DNA from: Kribbella sp. CA-293567
Lineage (GTDB): Bacteria > Actinomycetota > Actinomycetes > Propionibacteriales > Kribbellaceae
Assembly: GCF_027627575.1 (NCBI RefSeq)
Contig: NZ_CP114065.1
Location: forward strand, 3,658,001-3,722,000
Direction of reading: 5' to 3'
Length of the DNA: 64,000 nucleotides
Shown: piece by piece, positions 43,281 to 51,999 of the stretch
How positions within the stretch are numbered: the first letter of the stretch is position 1
How the letters are laid out: every line of letters begins with the position of its first letter
Position numbers and translations under genes: made by a program
The notes under the pieces: generated by a model
Databases searched by the model: none
What the model was told of the DNA's origin: nothing
Seen by the model: the letters and a program-made list of their open reading frames with translations, nothing else

Positions 43281-44323
43281 AGGCCGCTTGCTTTCTTCTG
43301 CCGCACCAGCGCGATCAGCACGGGCGCGCCGACGAAGGCGGTGACGATGCCGACGGGGATCTCGCCGGGCCGCATCACGACCCGCCCCAGGATGTCGGAG
43401 GCCAGCAGCAGACTTGGAGCCAGCAGCACGCTGTAGGCGAAGATCCAGCGCTGGTCCGGACCGACGATCCAGCGGGCGACGTGCGGGACCATCAGCCCGA
43501 CGAAGCCGATCGGCCCGGCGATCGCGGTGGCGCCACCGGCGAGCAGGGTCAGCGCGATGATCGCGAGGATCCGGGTGCGGACCAGCCGGACGCCCTGGGC
43601 GACGGCCAGCTCGTCACCGAGAGCCATGGCGTTGAGCGGGCCTGACACCGCGATGGCCAGGACGAGCGCGATCGCGAAGAACGGCAGGATCGGCCACACC
43701 AGGTCGAGCGGGCGGCTCACGACCGAGCCGGCGTTCCAGGATCGCATCGCGTCGAAGGCGTCCGGATTGGTCAACTCGAGGGCTGAACCAGCGCCACCGA
43801 GTACCGCCCCGACGCAGACCCCGGCGAGAACCATCATCACCGGCGACTGGCCGCGTCGGGTCGACCCGAGGGCGAGCACCATGAGGGTGACGATCAGCGC
43901 TCCGGCGAACGCGAACCACATGTAGTTCTGGATGTCGCGGACTCCGAGCAGCCCCACGGCGACTGTCACCGCGAAGGAGGCGCCCGCGTTCACTCCGAGG
44001 ATGCCCGGATCGGCCAGCGGATTGCGGGTCAGCGCCTGGATCAACGCCCCGCCGACCCCCAGCGCCGTACCCACGACCAGCGCGACGACGGTGCGCGGCA
44101 GCCGGAAGTCCCGGATCGCGAACTGATCGATGTCGTTCGCCGGATGGAACAGGGCATCCCACACCACAGCGGGCGAGATGGCCGTCGACCCGATCAGCAC
44201 GCTCGCCACCAGCAACGCCAGGAGCACTGTGAGCGCGACGACCAGGCCGATCAGACGACGCCGCGATCCGGGCACCGTCACGGTGCCCGGATCGGCGGGT
44301 CGTCGCAGAGTGAGAGCTGTCAC
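43277..44323 (-). CDS. Ferric-siderophore ABC importer permease (FecCD family), second subunit
   Basis: 348 residues with about 9-10 membrane helices. RLPRTVVALVVGTALGVGGALIQ, LTRNPLADPGILG and GEIPVGIVTAFVGAPVLIAL are the usual FecCD motifs. Start GTG 44323 overlaps the stop of the binding-protein gene. Forms the channel together with the other permease as a heterodimer. Confidence 0.95.
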   Translation of the reverse strand: MTALTLRRPADPGTVTVPGSRRRLIGLVVALTVLLALLVASVLIGSTAISPAVVWDALFHPANDIDQFAIRDFRLPRTVVALVVGTALGVGGALIQALTRNPLADPGILGVNAGASFAVTVAVGLLGVRDIQNYMWFAFAGALIVTLMVLALGSTRRGQSPVMMVLAGVCVGAVLGGAGSALELTNPDAFDAMRSWNAGSVVSRPLDLVWPILPFFAIALVLAIAVSGPLNAMALGDELAVAQGVRLVRTRILAIIALTLLAGGATAIAGPIGFVGLMVPHVARWIVGPDQRWIFAYSVLLAPSLLLASDILGRVVMRPGEIPVGIVTAFVGAPVLIALVRQKKASGL

Positions 44324-45309
44324 TTCTTGGCGGGGAGGGTCGCCAGAGCCTTGTCGAGCGAGTCCAGGTAGCGCAGTACGGAGCCGTAGGAGTTGTTACC
44401 GGGACAGAAGATGCCGAGCGCGTGACCGGAGCTCACGGTCGGCAGAGCCTTCCAGGTGTTGGTCTCGACCACCGGCGCGAAGACCTCGGTCGGCTGGCCC
44501 TTGTCGTTGGCGGGGTAGGTGATCACGTCGTACTTGGACAGTTTCGACAGCTGCTCGAAAGGCAGGTTCTCGTAGGCCAGGGGGTCGGCGCCGGCGGGCG
44601 CCTTGGGGAAGTTCAGGCCGACGTCGTCCTGGGCGATCTCGACGCACCCGATGTCCGCGACGACGAACGTCCCGGCATCGGAGTTGGCGTAGCGGTCGAG
44701 ATTGACGAACTTGGTGGTCTTGATGACGTCCGCGTACGTCTGCTTCATCTTGGCGACGTGGCCCTCGAAGTCCGACTTCTGCCGGCTGAGCTCGTCCTTC
44801 ACGTTGCCGGCCTCCGCGAGTCCCTCGGCGAGTGCCTTCCACTCGGTGTCGAGCCCCCAGAAGACCGTCGGGGCGATCGTCCCGAGTTGCTTCTCGATCT
44901 TCTTGAACTCGGTGTCGGGAATCTGGACCAGGATGAGGTCCGGCTTGAGACTGGCGACCTTCTCGAGGTCCACCTCTTCGCCGAGGCTCGTGGCCTTCTT
45001 GAACTTCGCCTGCTGTTCCTCCGGCAACAAGCCGAGTTCGGAGTCAGCCACCCCGGTGACGCCCACCGGCTGGCCACCCATGTCGATGAACGGCAGATCC
45101 GTGTTGCCGATCGTGACGACCCGCTGCGGGGCGGCGGGGACCTCGATGGGCCCGTTGCCGGCCGTGACGGTGCGGGTCTTGGGTGCGTTGTCACCGGTCG
45201 CGCCGACGGGGTTGTCGTCGCCGCTGCCGCAGGCCGTCAGGACGAGCGCGATGCTCAGGACCGCTGCGGTCAGGGCTGCGCTGCGCCGCGTCAGGGGTGT
45301 CGTGGTCAT
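44320..45309 (-). CDS. Ferric-siderophore-binding lipoprotein (FecB/FepB type)
   Basis: 329 residues from ATG 45309, with AGAAGGAAAG upstream. The lipoprotein signal ends in a lipobox LTAC followed by GSGDD, so the mature protein is lipid-anchored outside the membrane. A periplasmic-binding fold of the helical-backbone class is shown by RVVTIGNTDLPFIDMGGQPVGV and later VASLKPDLILV. It would capture the iron complex and deliver it to the two permeases. The open frame extends 88 codons further upstream, but that part is a siderophore-interacting-protein remnant, not part of this gene. Confidence 0.93.
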   Translation of the reverse strand: MTTTPLTRRSAALTAAVLSIALVLTACGSGDDNPVGATGDNAPKTRTVTAGNGPIEVPAAPQRVVTIGNTDLPFIDMGGQPVGVTGVADSELGLLPEEQQAKFKKATSLGEEVDLEKVASLKPDLILVQIPDTEFKKIEKQLGTIAPTVFWGLDTEWKALAEGLAEAGNVKDELSRQKSDFEGHVAKMKQTYADVIKTTKFVNLDRYANSDAGTFVVADIGCVEIAQDDVGLNFPKAPAGADPLAYENLPFEQLSKLSKYDVITYPANDKGQPTEVFAPVVETNTWKALPTVSSGHALGIFCPGNNSYGSVLRYLDSLDKALATLPAKK

Positions 45310-45371
45310 GGTGTGCTCTTTCCTTCTGCTTTCAGGGGATCTGGAGGTCATCGGGGTGCCGGAGTGGGCCA

Positions 45372-45573
45372 CCGGACGGATGTCGTTATCGAATCCGGGG
45401 GAGCCGAAGGCCGACTGGGGGGAAGCCATTCGCCGAGGTGTACTCGCGCAGCCGTACGCCACCCAGCGTGACCTTCGCATACTCACTGTCAGGTCCACCA
45501 CCCGAACAACCTCGACCTCGACCTCAGGCAGGGTCAGGGGATGCACCGTGAGACGGCGCAAGGTCTTCGGCAT
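45372..45573 (-). pseudogene. Truncated, frameshifted siderophore-interacting protein remnant
   Basis: The segment begins like a real gene (ATG 45573; LPEVEVEVVRVVDLTVSMRR), continues in a second frame as VTLGGVRLREYTSANGFP, and returns to the first frame as SAFGSPGFDNDIRP. This is the N-terminal ~70 residues of a siderophore-interacting protein, aligned with the start of the intact protein at 31,979-33,829. The frame changes lie near 45,476 and near a run of six G at 45,417-45,422. The other ~200 residues are missing, so it cannot be functional even if a frameshift is a sequencing error. It sits between iron box 6 and the binding-protein gene. Confidence 0.75.
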
Positions 45574-45650
45574 GCTGAGAGCGGGCCTTTCCGGTCTTCT
45601 TCCGCGGTGAGCAGGCCGCGCTCCATCGACGCTGGGGCCTTCGGGTCATA

Positions 45651-45669
45651 TTAGGTAACCCTTACCTTA
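45651..45669 (-). promoter_or_regulatory. Iron box 6
   Basis: TTAGGTAACCCTTACCTTA, a DtxR/IdeR-type inverted repeat. It is the right edge of the locus and controls the SIP remnant, the fecBCDE-like genes and NRPS2 in one long minus-strand unit. Confidence 0.83.
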
Positions 45670-45724
45670 AAAGCCAGCGGCAGTACTTCGACCGTGTGGA
45701 GAGCGTCCTCGGCCGGTTCGTTGG

Positions 45725-46516
45725 TCACGCGGCCTTCGTGCCCAGGAGGGCTCGCACCGGGACCTGCTCGATGTACGGCCGATAGGGATGGAGCACTTCG
45801 CGGAGCTCCGCTGCGATCTGTGGACGCTCGCTGGGCGGGGGAAGGCGGTCGACCGGTACCGCGCTGTAGACCCCGCCGAGTAGGTGATCGAAGTCCAGCT
45901 CGTCGGCATAGTCCAGCTCGACCTTGCTGACCTCGAAGCCATTGGCCGTCAGGCTCTGGCTATAGCGCTGTTGTGTTGCTTTGTCGGTACCACAGCTGTC
46001 GACTGGACGCGCGCCCAGCCAGTCGGACAGCCATTCGCGTAGCGCTCGTGACCAGTCCGAGTCCTGCAGCCACAGCGGGATTCCGTTGGACACCACCATC
46101 ACACCACCGCCAGGACGCAGGAGGGGTCCGACCGCGGCGAACAGCGCCTCATGGTCCATCCAGTGCAGTGCTTGCCCGATCGCCACGGCACCAATGGACT
46201 GTTCAGCCAACAGCGATCGCAGCAGTGGGAGGTCGGAGTCGCTGCCGACCATCCACGCCACATTCGTGACGCCCTGGTCCTGGGCGGCTGAGCGGGCGCG
46301 GGACAGCATGTCTGGTTCGGGATCGACCCCGATCACGGCCCGAACGTGCGAGGCGATCGGTGTCGCCAGTTGCCCCGTGCCACACCCGAGATCGATCACC
46401 AGATCGTCGCCCGTCAACGAGAACGCGTCGACGCACCCGCCGATCAACCCTGACGGATAGCCGCGGCGGTATCGGTGATACAGGTCAGAAACCTCGCCGC
46501 CGAACCCCAGATCCAT
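45725..46516 (-). CDS. Class I SAM-dependent methyltransferase (Methyltransf_11-like)
   Basis: 263 residues from ATG 46516; an in-frame GTG at 46537 is an alternative. Motif I VIDLGCGTGQLA, the acidic loop GVDPEPDML and GQALHWMDHE are typical of small-molecule methyltransferases of the UbiE/Methyltransf_11 group. Its stop is 55 bp before iron box 6 and it has no iron box of its own, so I do not count it as part of the metallophore locus. Target unknown. Confidence 0.83.
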   Translation of the reverse strand: MDLGFGGEVSDLYHRYRRGYPSGLIGGCVDAFSLTGDDLVIDLGCGTGQLATPIASHVRAVIGVDPEPDMLSRARSAAQDQGVTNVAWMVGSDSDLPLLRSLLAEQSIGAVAIGQALHWMDHEALFAAVGPLLRPGGGVMVVSNGIPLWLQDSDWSRALREWLSDWLGARPVDSCGTDKATQQRYSQSLTANGFEVSKVELDYADELDFDHLLGGVYSAVPVDRLPPPSERPQIAAELREVLHPYRPYIEQVPVRALLGTKAA

Positions 46517-46620
46517 CGTCTCAGAATGCCTCTTCACCTCGATGATCCGACAGGGCTTCTGCCGCCGGCATAACGCCTTTTGCCGTGTTGGAAGCTGACC
46601 GCTGACGCATCGAGACATCC

Positions 46621-47103
46621 TCAGGAAAGGTCGAATGGGGTGATCGACAGGGCGGTGACGTCGGCGTTACGGAGTGCGGCAACTACACGGTCGCTGGCGG
46701 CGAAGTCGAAGTTCTGTGCGCCGTGGGTGAAGTAGAGGTCGTGGGACGGGTTTGAATCGAGGACGGCGAGGCCTGCGAAGTCACCGACGGGGCTGCCGTC
46801 GCGGTACTCGACCGTCACGGGGAAGATTCGGTAGCCGGTGGCGCCGAGTGATTCGAGGACGTCGATGAAGCGGCGCGAGGCGATCTTGGCGCCGCTGCCG
46901 GTGGTCCAGAGGAGGTCACCCACCCGCCGGCCGCGGTTGCCGTGAACGTAGCGGGGGATGAAGCCGACCCGTTCGACCTCGCCATCGGCGACGAGGTCGT
47001 ACACGTCGGCTCCGTCAGGCATCAACCATGGACCCAGTTCGGGTTCGCCTGGGAATCTGGACGAGACCCAGATGTCTTGTGTGGCCGATCTGGCCTGCAG
47101 CAC
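46621..47103 (-). CDS. Probable immunity protein (DUF1629/Imm11-like)
   Basis: About 160 residues from GTG 47103; the start is uncertain because no clear ribosome site is seen. The layout VYDLVADGE..., VGDLLWTTGSGAKIASRRFIDVLESLG, YRIFPVTVEYRDG and LAVLDSNPSHDLYF resembles the DUF1629 family, which includes the immunity protein Imm11. It lies 21 bp downstream of the secreted AHH-nuclease gene on the same strand, the usual place for a cognate immunity gene. Cytosolic, no signal peptide. The family call is from pattern only, the pairing from position. Confidence 0.55.
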   Translation of the reverse strand: MLQARSATQDIWVSSRFPGEPELGPWLMPDGADVYDLVADGEVERVGFIPRYVHGNRGRRVGDLLWTTGSGAKIASRRFIDVLESLGATGYRIFPVTVEYRDGSPVGDFAGLAVLDSNPSHDLYFTHGAQNFDFAASDRVVAALRNADVTALSITPFDLS

Positions 47104-47124
47104 GTGTGGGATGGCGTTGTCCTG

Positions 47125-47907
47125 TCAGCAGCTGTAGGTGAACATGCCTTGTATCGAGGTGCGGTACTGGAGGATCTCAGCTTTCGTGGCGTTCGGTTTG
47201 CCGGCGAAGAACGTGTCCCACAGCCTGTTGTACTTATAGGCGTTGGACGAATGGTTGGTCGGTACGCCTACCTTGGAGCACCACCAGCGGAGGTAGACGG
47301 GGTCGTGGATGTTGAGGCCCCGGGCCTTGAACTTCGCTTCGAACTTCTGCGGCATGGTGTGGTGCGCCTGGTAGGGCGACGGCCGGCCTTTGGTCTTCAG
47401 GGTCAGGTTGTGGATCTTGTTCGCGTTGGTGAACGGGAGCCCGATCCAGAAATGCGAGAACTTCGTTCCGATCGGGCTGACACCAGGCGACCCGAAATCG
47501 CCGAGGAACTCACCATCGATGGCGCGGGTCGAGTCGTGGACGCAGGTCGCCGGGATGGTCACGACGCTGCGGACCAACCTCAGCGGGGCCACGCCTTTGA
47601 CGCGCTCCGGGTCGCCCGGGACCGTGACGACTTGGACGGCCGCCTGGAAGTCGGCTCTCGTGTGAGCACTGGTGTAGCAGTAGCCGTAAAGCTGTGCCCG
47701 GGCGGGCGCCGGTGTGGCTGTCAAGTTTCCCAACCACATGGACAGCACGACAGTTTTCCCCGGCAAGGCAACGACGGGTGAGTTCACTGTGAAGCGGTTG
47801 GCCGCGGTGATGGGGGTTGGCGCGGCCGAGGCCGTCGCCGGGGCCAGGATCCCGGGAACGGTGACCACGGCCAGCGCTGTCAGGGTGGCCAGGATTGACT
47901 TACGCAT
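47125..47907 (-). CDS. Secreted nuclease toxin with AHH (HNH/EndoVII) domain
   Basis: 260 residues from ATG 47907 with GAGGATG upstream. A Sec signal peptide (MRKSILATLTALAVVTVPG...ASA) predicts export. The middle domain (about 35-165) is beta-rich with Cys pairs and unrecognised. The C-terminal ~85 residues have YQAHHTMPQKFE, IHDPVYLRWW, NHSSNAYKYNRLW and W-FF spacing, the pattern of the AHH group of HNH/EndoVII nucleases found at the C-termini of bacterial polymorphic toxins. Expected action: DNA or RNA cleavage in competitor cells; delivery would need uptake by the target. The downstream gene is the likely immunity partner. Confidence 0.65.
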   Translation of the reverse strand: MRKSILATLTALAVVTVPGILAPATASAAPTPITAANRFTVNSPVVALPGKTVVLSMWLGNLTATPAPARAQLYGYCYTSAHTRADFQAAVQVVTVPGDPERVKGVAPLRLVRSVVTIPATCVHDSTRAIDGEFLGDFGSPGVSPIGTKFSHFWIGLPFTNANKIHNLTLKTKGRPSPYQAHHTMPQKFEAKFKARGLNIHDPVYLRWWCSKVGVPTNHSSNAYKYNRLWDTFFAGKPNATKAEILQYRTSIQGMFTYSC

Positions 47908-48254
47908 CAAAAGACATCCTCAGGGGGTCGGACAGACCTGCAGGGATGTGGATTCTGGCGACCGCCCCTGCCGTGCCACTGCCCGTACTCCGCCCGTACC
48001 ACCAAGGCTCCGCAGCGATGTTCATTCGGCGACGCTGCCGCGAAGGCGTCAGCGCGTGGCCGCATCCTCGAACTAGGCAACCATCGTTCGCGCGGCGGGT
48101 CCGATGGCCGAGCACCTCCGCAGCCTTGCTGTGGTTCTGATGTTACTTAATGACTGGATCGATAGAAGAACTGGAAGATTACTTCCTCCCTGGCGGAACC
48201 CGGCTGCTGGTGCGATCGTGCTTCGGAATGTGCCTAGGGGAGGGGAATCGGACA
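47908..48254. other. Intergenic stretch without a supported gene
   Basis: 347 bp between the divergent nuclease and subtilase genes. It should hold both promoters. Short open frames here have no ribosome site or family resemblance, and I see no repeat or operator that I can name. Confidence 0.6.
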
Positions 48255-51200
48255 ATGCTGTCTCGAACTAGGAAGTACGGCGCCATGCTGGCCGCCGGGG
48301 TGGTGATCGCTTCGATGCTGGGGGCAACGCCCGCCGCGGTCGCGGCGAAGGAGCCCAAGGATCTTGGCTACGGCGACAAGGTGCTGTTGCAGAAGGCACG
48401 GACCAAAGGCCAGAAAACGGTCACGCTGCTGGTCGCGGCGGACCGGGGGAAGAGCAACCAGGTTGCCGCGAGCCTCAAGAAGCTCGGCGGCACCGTTGAA
48501 GCGCGCACCGACTCGGTGGGTTACCTGCGGGTGAAGATCAGCATCGACAAGGCGCAGGACGTCGCGAACGTCGCGGGCGTGACCACGGCTGACGTCGACG
48601 ATCTGATCCAGCTCGACGATCCACGGCCGCAAGGCAGCGAGGATCCCATCCCGCAACAGGCGCCGAACGCGTCGACCGAGCGGGCCAACCCGTACCTGCC
48701 GACGCAGGACACGGGCGCGGCACAGTTCGTCAACACCAACCCGACCTGGGACGGCCGCGGTACCACGATCGGCATTCTCGACAGTGGCATCGACTTGAGT
48801 CACCCGGCGCTGAACACGACCTCGACCGGCGAGCGCAAGATCGTCGACTGGGTCACCTACACCGACTCGGCCTTCACCGGCGGCGTCAACAACGACAACG
48901 ACCCGACCTGGCTGTCGATGACCGAGTCGGTCGACGGGGCGACCGTCGGTCTGCCCGGCCAGCCCGTCCGGACCGCCACGTTCAACGAGCGCGACCCGCG
49001 GCTCGGCGGCGAGCTCGGGAACGACGTCAACCGCGACGGCAACCCGGCCGGGTCGTCCGGGCTCTTCCCGGTCGCGTGGAACAAGGACACCAGCACCGTC
49101 TGGGTGGACACGAACCAGAACGGCACCTTCGCCGACGACCAGGCGATGACCGACTACAAGGTCAAGTACGACACGGGCGTGTTCGGCACCGACAACCCGG
49201 CGACTCCGGTCAACGAGTCGGTGCCGTTCGTCGTACAGACCGAGCCGGCCGACAATGCGGTCAACATCGGCATCGTCTCCGGTGCGCACGGTTCGAACGT
49301 CGCCGGCATCGCCGCGGGCAACAACATCTTCGGCGGGAGCGCCGACGGCGCCGCGCCGGGCGCGAAGCTGGTGTCCGTCCGGGTCTGCCTGTTCGTCGCC
49401 GGCTGCACCAACCACGCGCTGCTCGAAGGAATGATCTACGCGGTCACCGTCGCGCGCGTCGACGTGATCAACATGTCGATCGGCGGTCTGCCCGCGCTGA
49501 ACGACGGCAACAACGCCCGCGCGGTGTTGTACAACCGGCTGATCAACGACTACGGCGTCCAGATGTTCATCTCTGCCGGCAACAACGGCCCCGGGATGAA
49601 CACGGTCGGCGACCCGTCCGTGGCGACCCAGGTCGTCAGCGTGGGCTCGTACATCAACAAGGACACCTGGATGTCGAACTACGGGTCGCGGACCGGCCAG
49701 TACGACAACATGCACGCGTTCTCCTCCCGTGGTCCGGCCGAGGACGGCGGCTTCAAGCCCCAGATCGTCGCAGCGGGCGCCGCGGTCTCGGCCGTACCGA
49801 CCTGGCAGAACGGTCAGCCGGTGGCCGGAACGTACGTGCTGCCGCCGGGGCTGGGCATGTTCAACGGAACCTCGATGGCCTCACCGCAGATGGCGGGCGC
49901 CGGTGCGTTGCTGCTGAGCGCCGCGAAGGCCAGGGGGATCACCGTAACGCCGGCCCAGTTGCGCAAGGCGCTGCTGTCGACGGCACGGTTCATGCCGGAG
50001 TACGGCGCCTACGAGCAGGGCAACGGTCTGGCCAGGGTCAGCGCCGCCTGGGACGACCTGAGGAAGAGTCCGCGAACCGACACCATCACCGCTTCGGTTC
50101 CGGTCAACACGGCGCTGTCGAGTTTCCTCGCCACGCCTGGTGTGGGCACGGGCATCAACGACCGTGAGGGCGTCACGCAGGGCGTCCAGTACACCCGCAC
50201 GTACACCTTGCGGCGCACGTCCGGCCCAGCCGGACCGGTCAACTACAAGCTGTCCTGGAAGGGACAGGGAAGCATGTTCCAGGCGGCGGACAACGTCACG
50301 CTGCCGCTCAACACGGACGTCACGTTGCCGGTCGTCGTCAAGCCCACGAACGCCGGAGCACACTCGGCGATCCTGAACTTCGACGATCCCAGCTCGCCCG
50401 GTATCGAGTTCCAGACACTGAACACATTCGTCGTGCCGTACAGCCTGACGCAGGCAGCGGCCTCCAAGACGATCACCGGCAAGATCAACCGCAACCAGTT
50501 CCAGAGCTACTTCTTCCACGTCCCCGCCGGGGCGCCGGCCTTCAAGGTCGACCTGACGGGTCCGAACGGCTCGCCCGGTGACGGCCAGGCGCGTTTCCTG
50601 CGGTTCCACCCGTACGGCACGGCCAGCGAGGGCACCGTCAACAGCCTCTACTGCTACAACCCGCCAGTACCGGGTGGGACTTGCCAGGGCGATCCGGCCA
50701 GCCGCACGGTGGCCAACCCCCAGGCGGGTGTGTGGGAGATCGCGGTGGAGGCACGGCGTACGTCGGACCGCACCCAAACTCCCTTCGTCCTGACGGCGAC
50801 GGTGCTCGGCGCGTCGGTGTCCCCGAACCCGGATGTCATCGCGTCGGCCACGCTGGGAACGCCGCTGAACCGCTCGTACACGGCGACGAACTCGTTCGGG
50901 CCGTTCGTCGGGCGGGCGGTGGGAACCGCGCTGGGTAGCGCGAAGATCGCCAGGCCGACGATCGCGGATGGAGCACAACAGCAGTTCATGATCCAGGTAC
51001 CGGCCGGTACGACGTCGCTGCGCGCCACGATCGGCAATGCGAGCGACCTGGCCGCGGACCTCGACCTGGTCGTCTACAACTGCACGTCCGGAAGCTGTGT
51101 CCTGGCAGCACAGAGCGCGGGCGGCAGCGCGGAGGAAACAGTCACGGTGAACAACCCGGCGGCAGGAACGTGGATCGCGCTCGTCGACTCGTTCGCGGTA

Positions 51201-51440
51201 CCGGCGGGATCTACGGCGTACGACTACCGTGACGTGATCAGCAGCCCGGCCTACGGCTCCGTTGCCGTCGCAGACGCCAACGCCTCCCGAGCCGCGGGCG
51301 CGCAATGGACCGTCCCAGCCACCGTGACCGCCAACACTGCACCCGGAGCGGGCCGAGTCCTGCTGGGAGCAGTCGAGGTCCGCACGGACTCCAGCATTCT
51401 GATCGGAAAGGGAGATGTCATAGTCCAGTCAGTGAACTGA
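48255..51440 (+). CDS. Secreted subtilisin-like serine protease (S8) with C-terminal beta domains
   Basis: 1061 residues from ATG 48255 (GGGGAGGGG upstream). Sec signal (MLSRTRKYGAMLAAGVVIASML...AVAA), a short propeptide-like region, then an S8 catalytic domain with the triad Asp (ILDSGID), His (SGAHGSNVAG) and Ser (NGTSMASP), with a ~160-residue insert between Asp and His as in tripeptidyl-peptidase-II/kexin-like subtilases. The ~400 C-terminal residues form beta-sandwich domains, the last with AADLDLVVYN as in pre-peptidase C-terminal domains. Likely an extracellular scavenging protease. A strong hairpin terminator follows. Confidence 0.92.
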   Translation: MLSRTRKYGAMLAAGVVIASMLGATPAAVAAKEPKDLGYGDKVLLQKARTKGQKTVTLLVAADRGKSNQVAASLKKLGGTVEARTDSVGYLRVKISIDKAQDVANVAGVTTADVDDLIQLDDPRPQGSEDPIPQQAPNASTERANPYLPTQDTGAAQFVNTNPTWDGRGTTIGILDSGIDLSHPALNTTSTGERKIVDWVTYTDSAFTGGVNNDNDPTWLSMTESVDGATVGLPGQPVRTATFNERDPRLGGELGNDVNRDGNPAGSSGLFPVAWNKDTSTVWVDTNQNGTFADDQAMTDYKVKYDTGVFGTDNPATPVNESVPFVVQTEPADNAVNIGIVSGAHGSNVAGIAAGNNIFGGSADGAAPGAKLVSVRVCLFVAGCTNHALLEGMIYAVTVARVDVINMSIGGLPALNDGNNARAVLYNRLINDYGVQMFISAGNNGPGMNTVGDPSVATQVVSVGSYINKDTWMSNYGSRTGQYDNMHAFSSRGPAEDGGFKPQIVAAGAAVSAVPTWQNGQPVAGTYVLPPGLGMFNGTSMASPQMAGAGALLLSAAKARGITVTPAQLRKALLSTARFMPEYGAYEQGNGLARVSAAWDDLRKSPRTDTITASVPVNTALSSFLATPGVGTGINDREGVTQGVQYTRTYTLRRTSGPAGPVNYKLSWKGQGSMFQAADNVTLPLNTDVTLPVVVKPTNAGAHSAILNFDDPSSPGIEFQTLNTFVVPYSLTQAAASKTITGKINRNQFQSYFFHVPAGAPAFKVDLTGPNGSPGDGQARFLRFHPYGTASEGTVNSLYCYNPPVPGGTCQGDPASRTVANPQAGVWEIAVEARRTSDRTQTPFVLTATVLGASVSPNPDVIASATLGTPLNRSYTATNSFGPFVGRAVGTALGSAKIARPTIADGAQQQFMIQVPAGTTSLRATIGNASDLAADLDLVVYNCTSGSCVLAAQSAGGSAEETVTVNNPAAGTWIALVDSFAVPAGSTAYDYRDVISSPAYGSVAVADANASRAAGAQWTVPATVTANTAPGAGRVLLGAVEVRTDSSILIGKGDVIVQSVN

Positions 51441-51458
51441 CCCCAAACCCTGACCGAA

Positions 51459-51485
51459 GGAGGGCACCCAACCCGGGTGCCCTCC
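51459..51485 (+). terminator. Hairpin terminator after the subtilase gene
   Basis: Perfect 11-bp stem GGAGGGCACCC / GGGTGCCCTCC around a 5-base loop AACCC, 19 bp after the stop codon. No U tract follows, which is common in actinobacteria. Confidence 0.8.
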
Positions 51486-51499
51486 CCGGCCAGGCCGAT

Positions 51500-51893
51500 A
51501 CGGCGGTGGTGGCCCCGGAAAATCCGCGGTACATGGGGTACGCGGTCCATGGGCGGTGGCAGAAGGTCGAGGAGTTGCTCGATCTGGAAGATGTTGCTGC
51601 GGGCTACATCACGAGGTTCGGCGGTCGCGGGAGCCGGCGCAGGTTTATCTCCGTGAGGATCTTGTCTCAACTGCAACATGTCGGTGGATTGGGCAGTTGT
51701 TCGATCCGCAGCATCGACGAGGCACGACGGATGTACTTCTTGAGGCCGATGACGGTGCAGCAGGCACGCAGATCACCTTGCGCAGTTGAGAGATCGGTTG
51801 GTGGCGGCTGATCTGGTGATGGTCGAGCATCCAGCGCGCTGGATGCTCGACGGGATCCGGCGAGAGCAGCGCGATGCAGCCGAGGTGAGAAGC
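51500..51893 (+). pseudogene. Serine-recombinase remnant (recombinase and C-terminal part)
   Basis: Three frames are needed to read it. ENPRYMGYAVHGRWQKVEELLD...DVAAGYITRF resembles the recombinase domain of large serine recombinases. Then, shifted, VYLREDLVSTATCRWIGQLFDP resembles their later C-terminal region, and after another shift near 51,786 LRDRLVAADLVMVEHPARWM continues it. The N-terminal resolvase catalytic domain is absent. It is next to the 3' end of tRNA-Leu, a common integration site, so it looks like the residue of an integrated element. The family assignment rests on resemblance by eye. Confidence 0.55.
51822..51851. repeat. Perfect 30-bp palindrome
   Basis: GTCGAGCATCCAGCG followed at once by its exact reverse complement, with no spacer. 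It lies inside the recombinase remnant, about 180 bp from the tRNA 3' end. No U tract, so not an obvious terminator. Confidence 0.9.
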
Positions 51894-51999
51894 GTTCTAC
51901 CGGGGCTGCCTTCGGGCAGTTGCGTCAGGAAGCGATGCTGAACCGTGACGAGGTGGGTAGGCGGTGTGTCGAGGGGCTCGCCGGAACTGGGGCAAACAA

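Noticed and set aside
44320..45573. SIP-FecB fusion protein
   Set aside because: The binding-protein gene has its own ribosome site and lipoprotein signal at 45,309; the upstream in-frame part is a frameshifted remnant.
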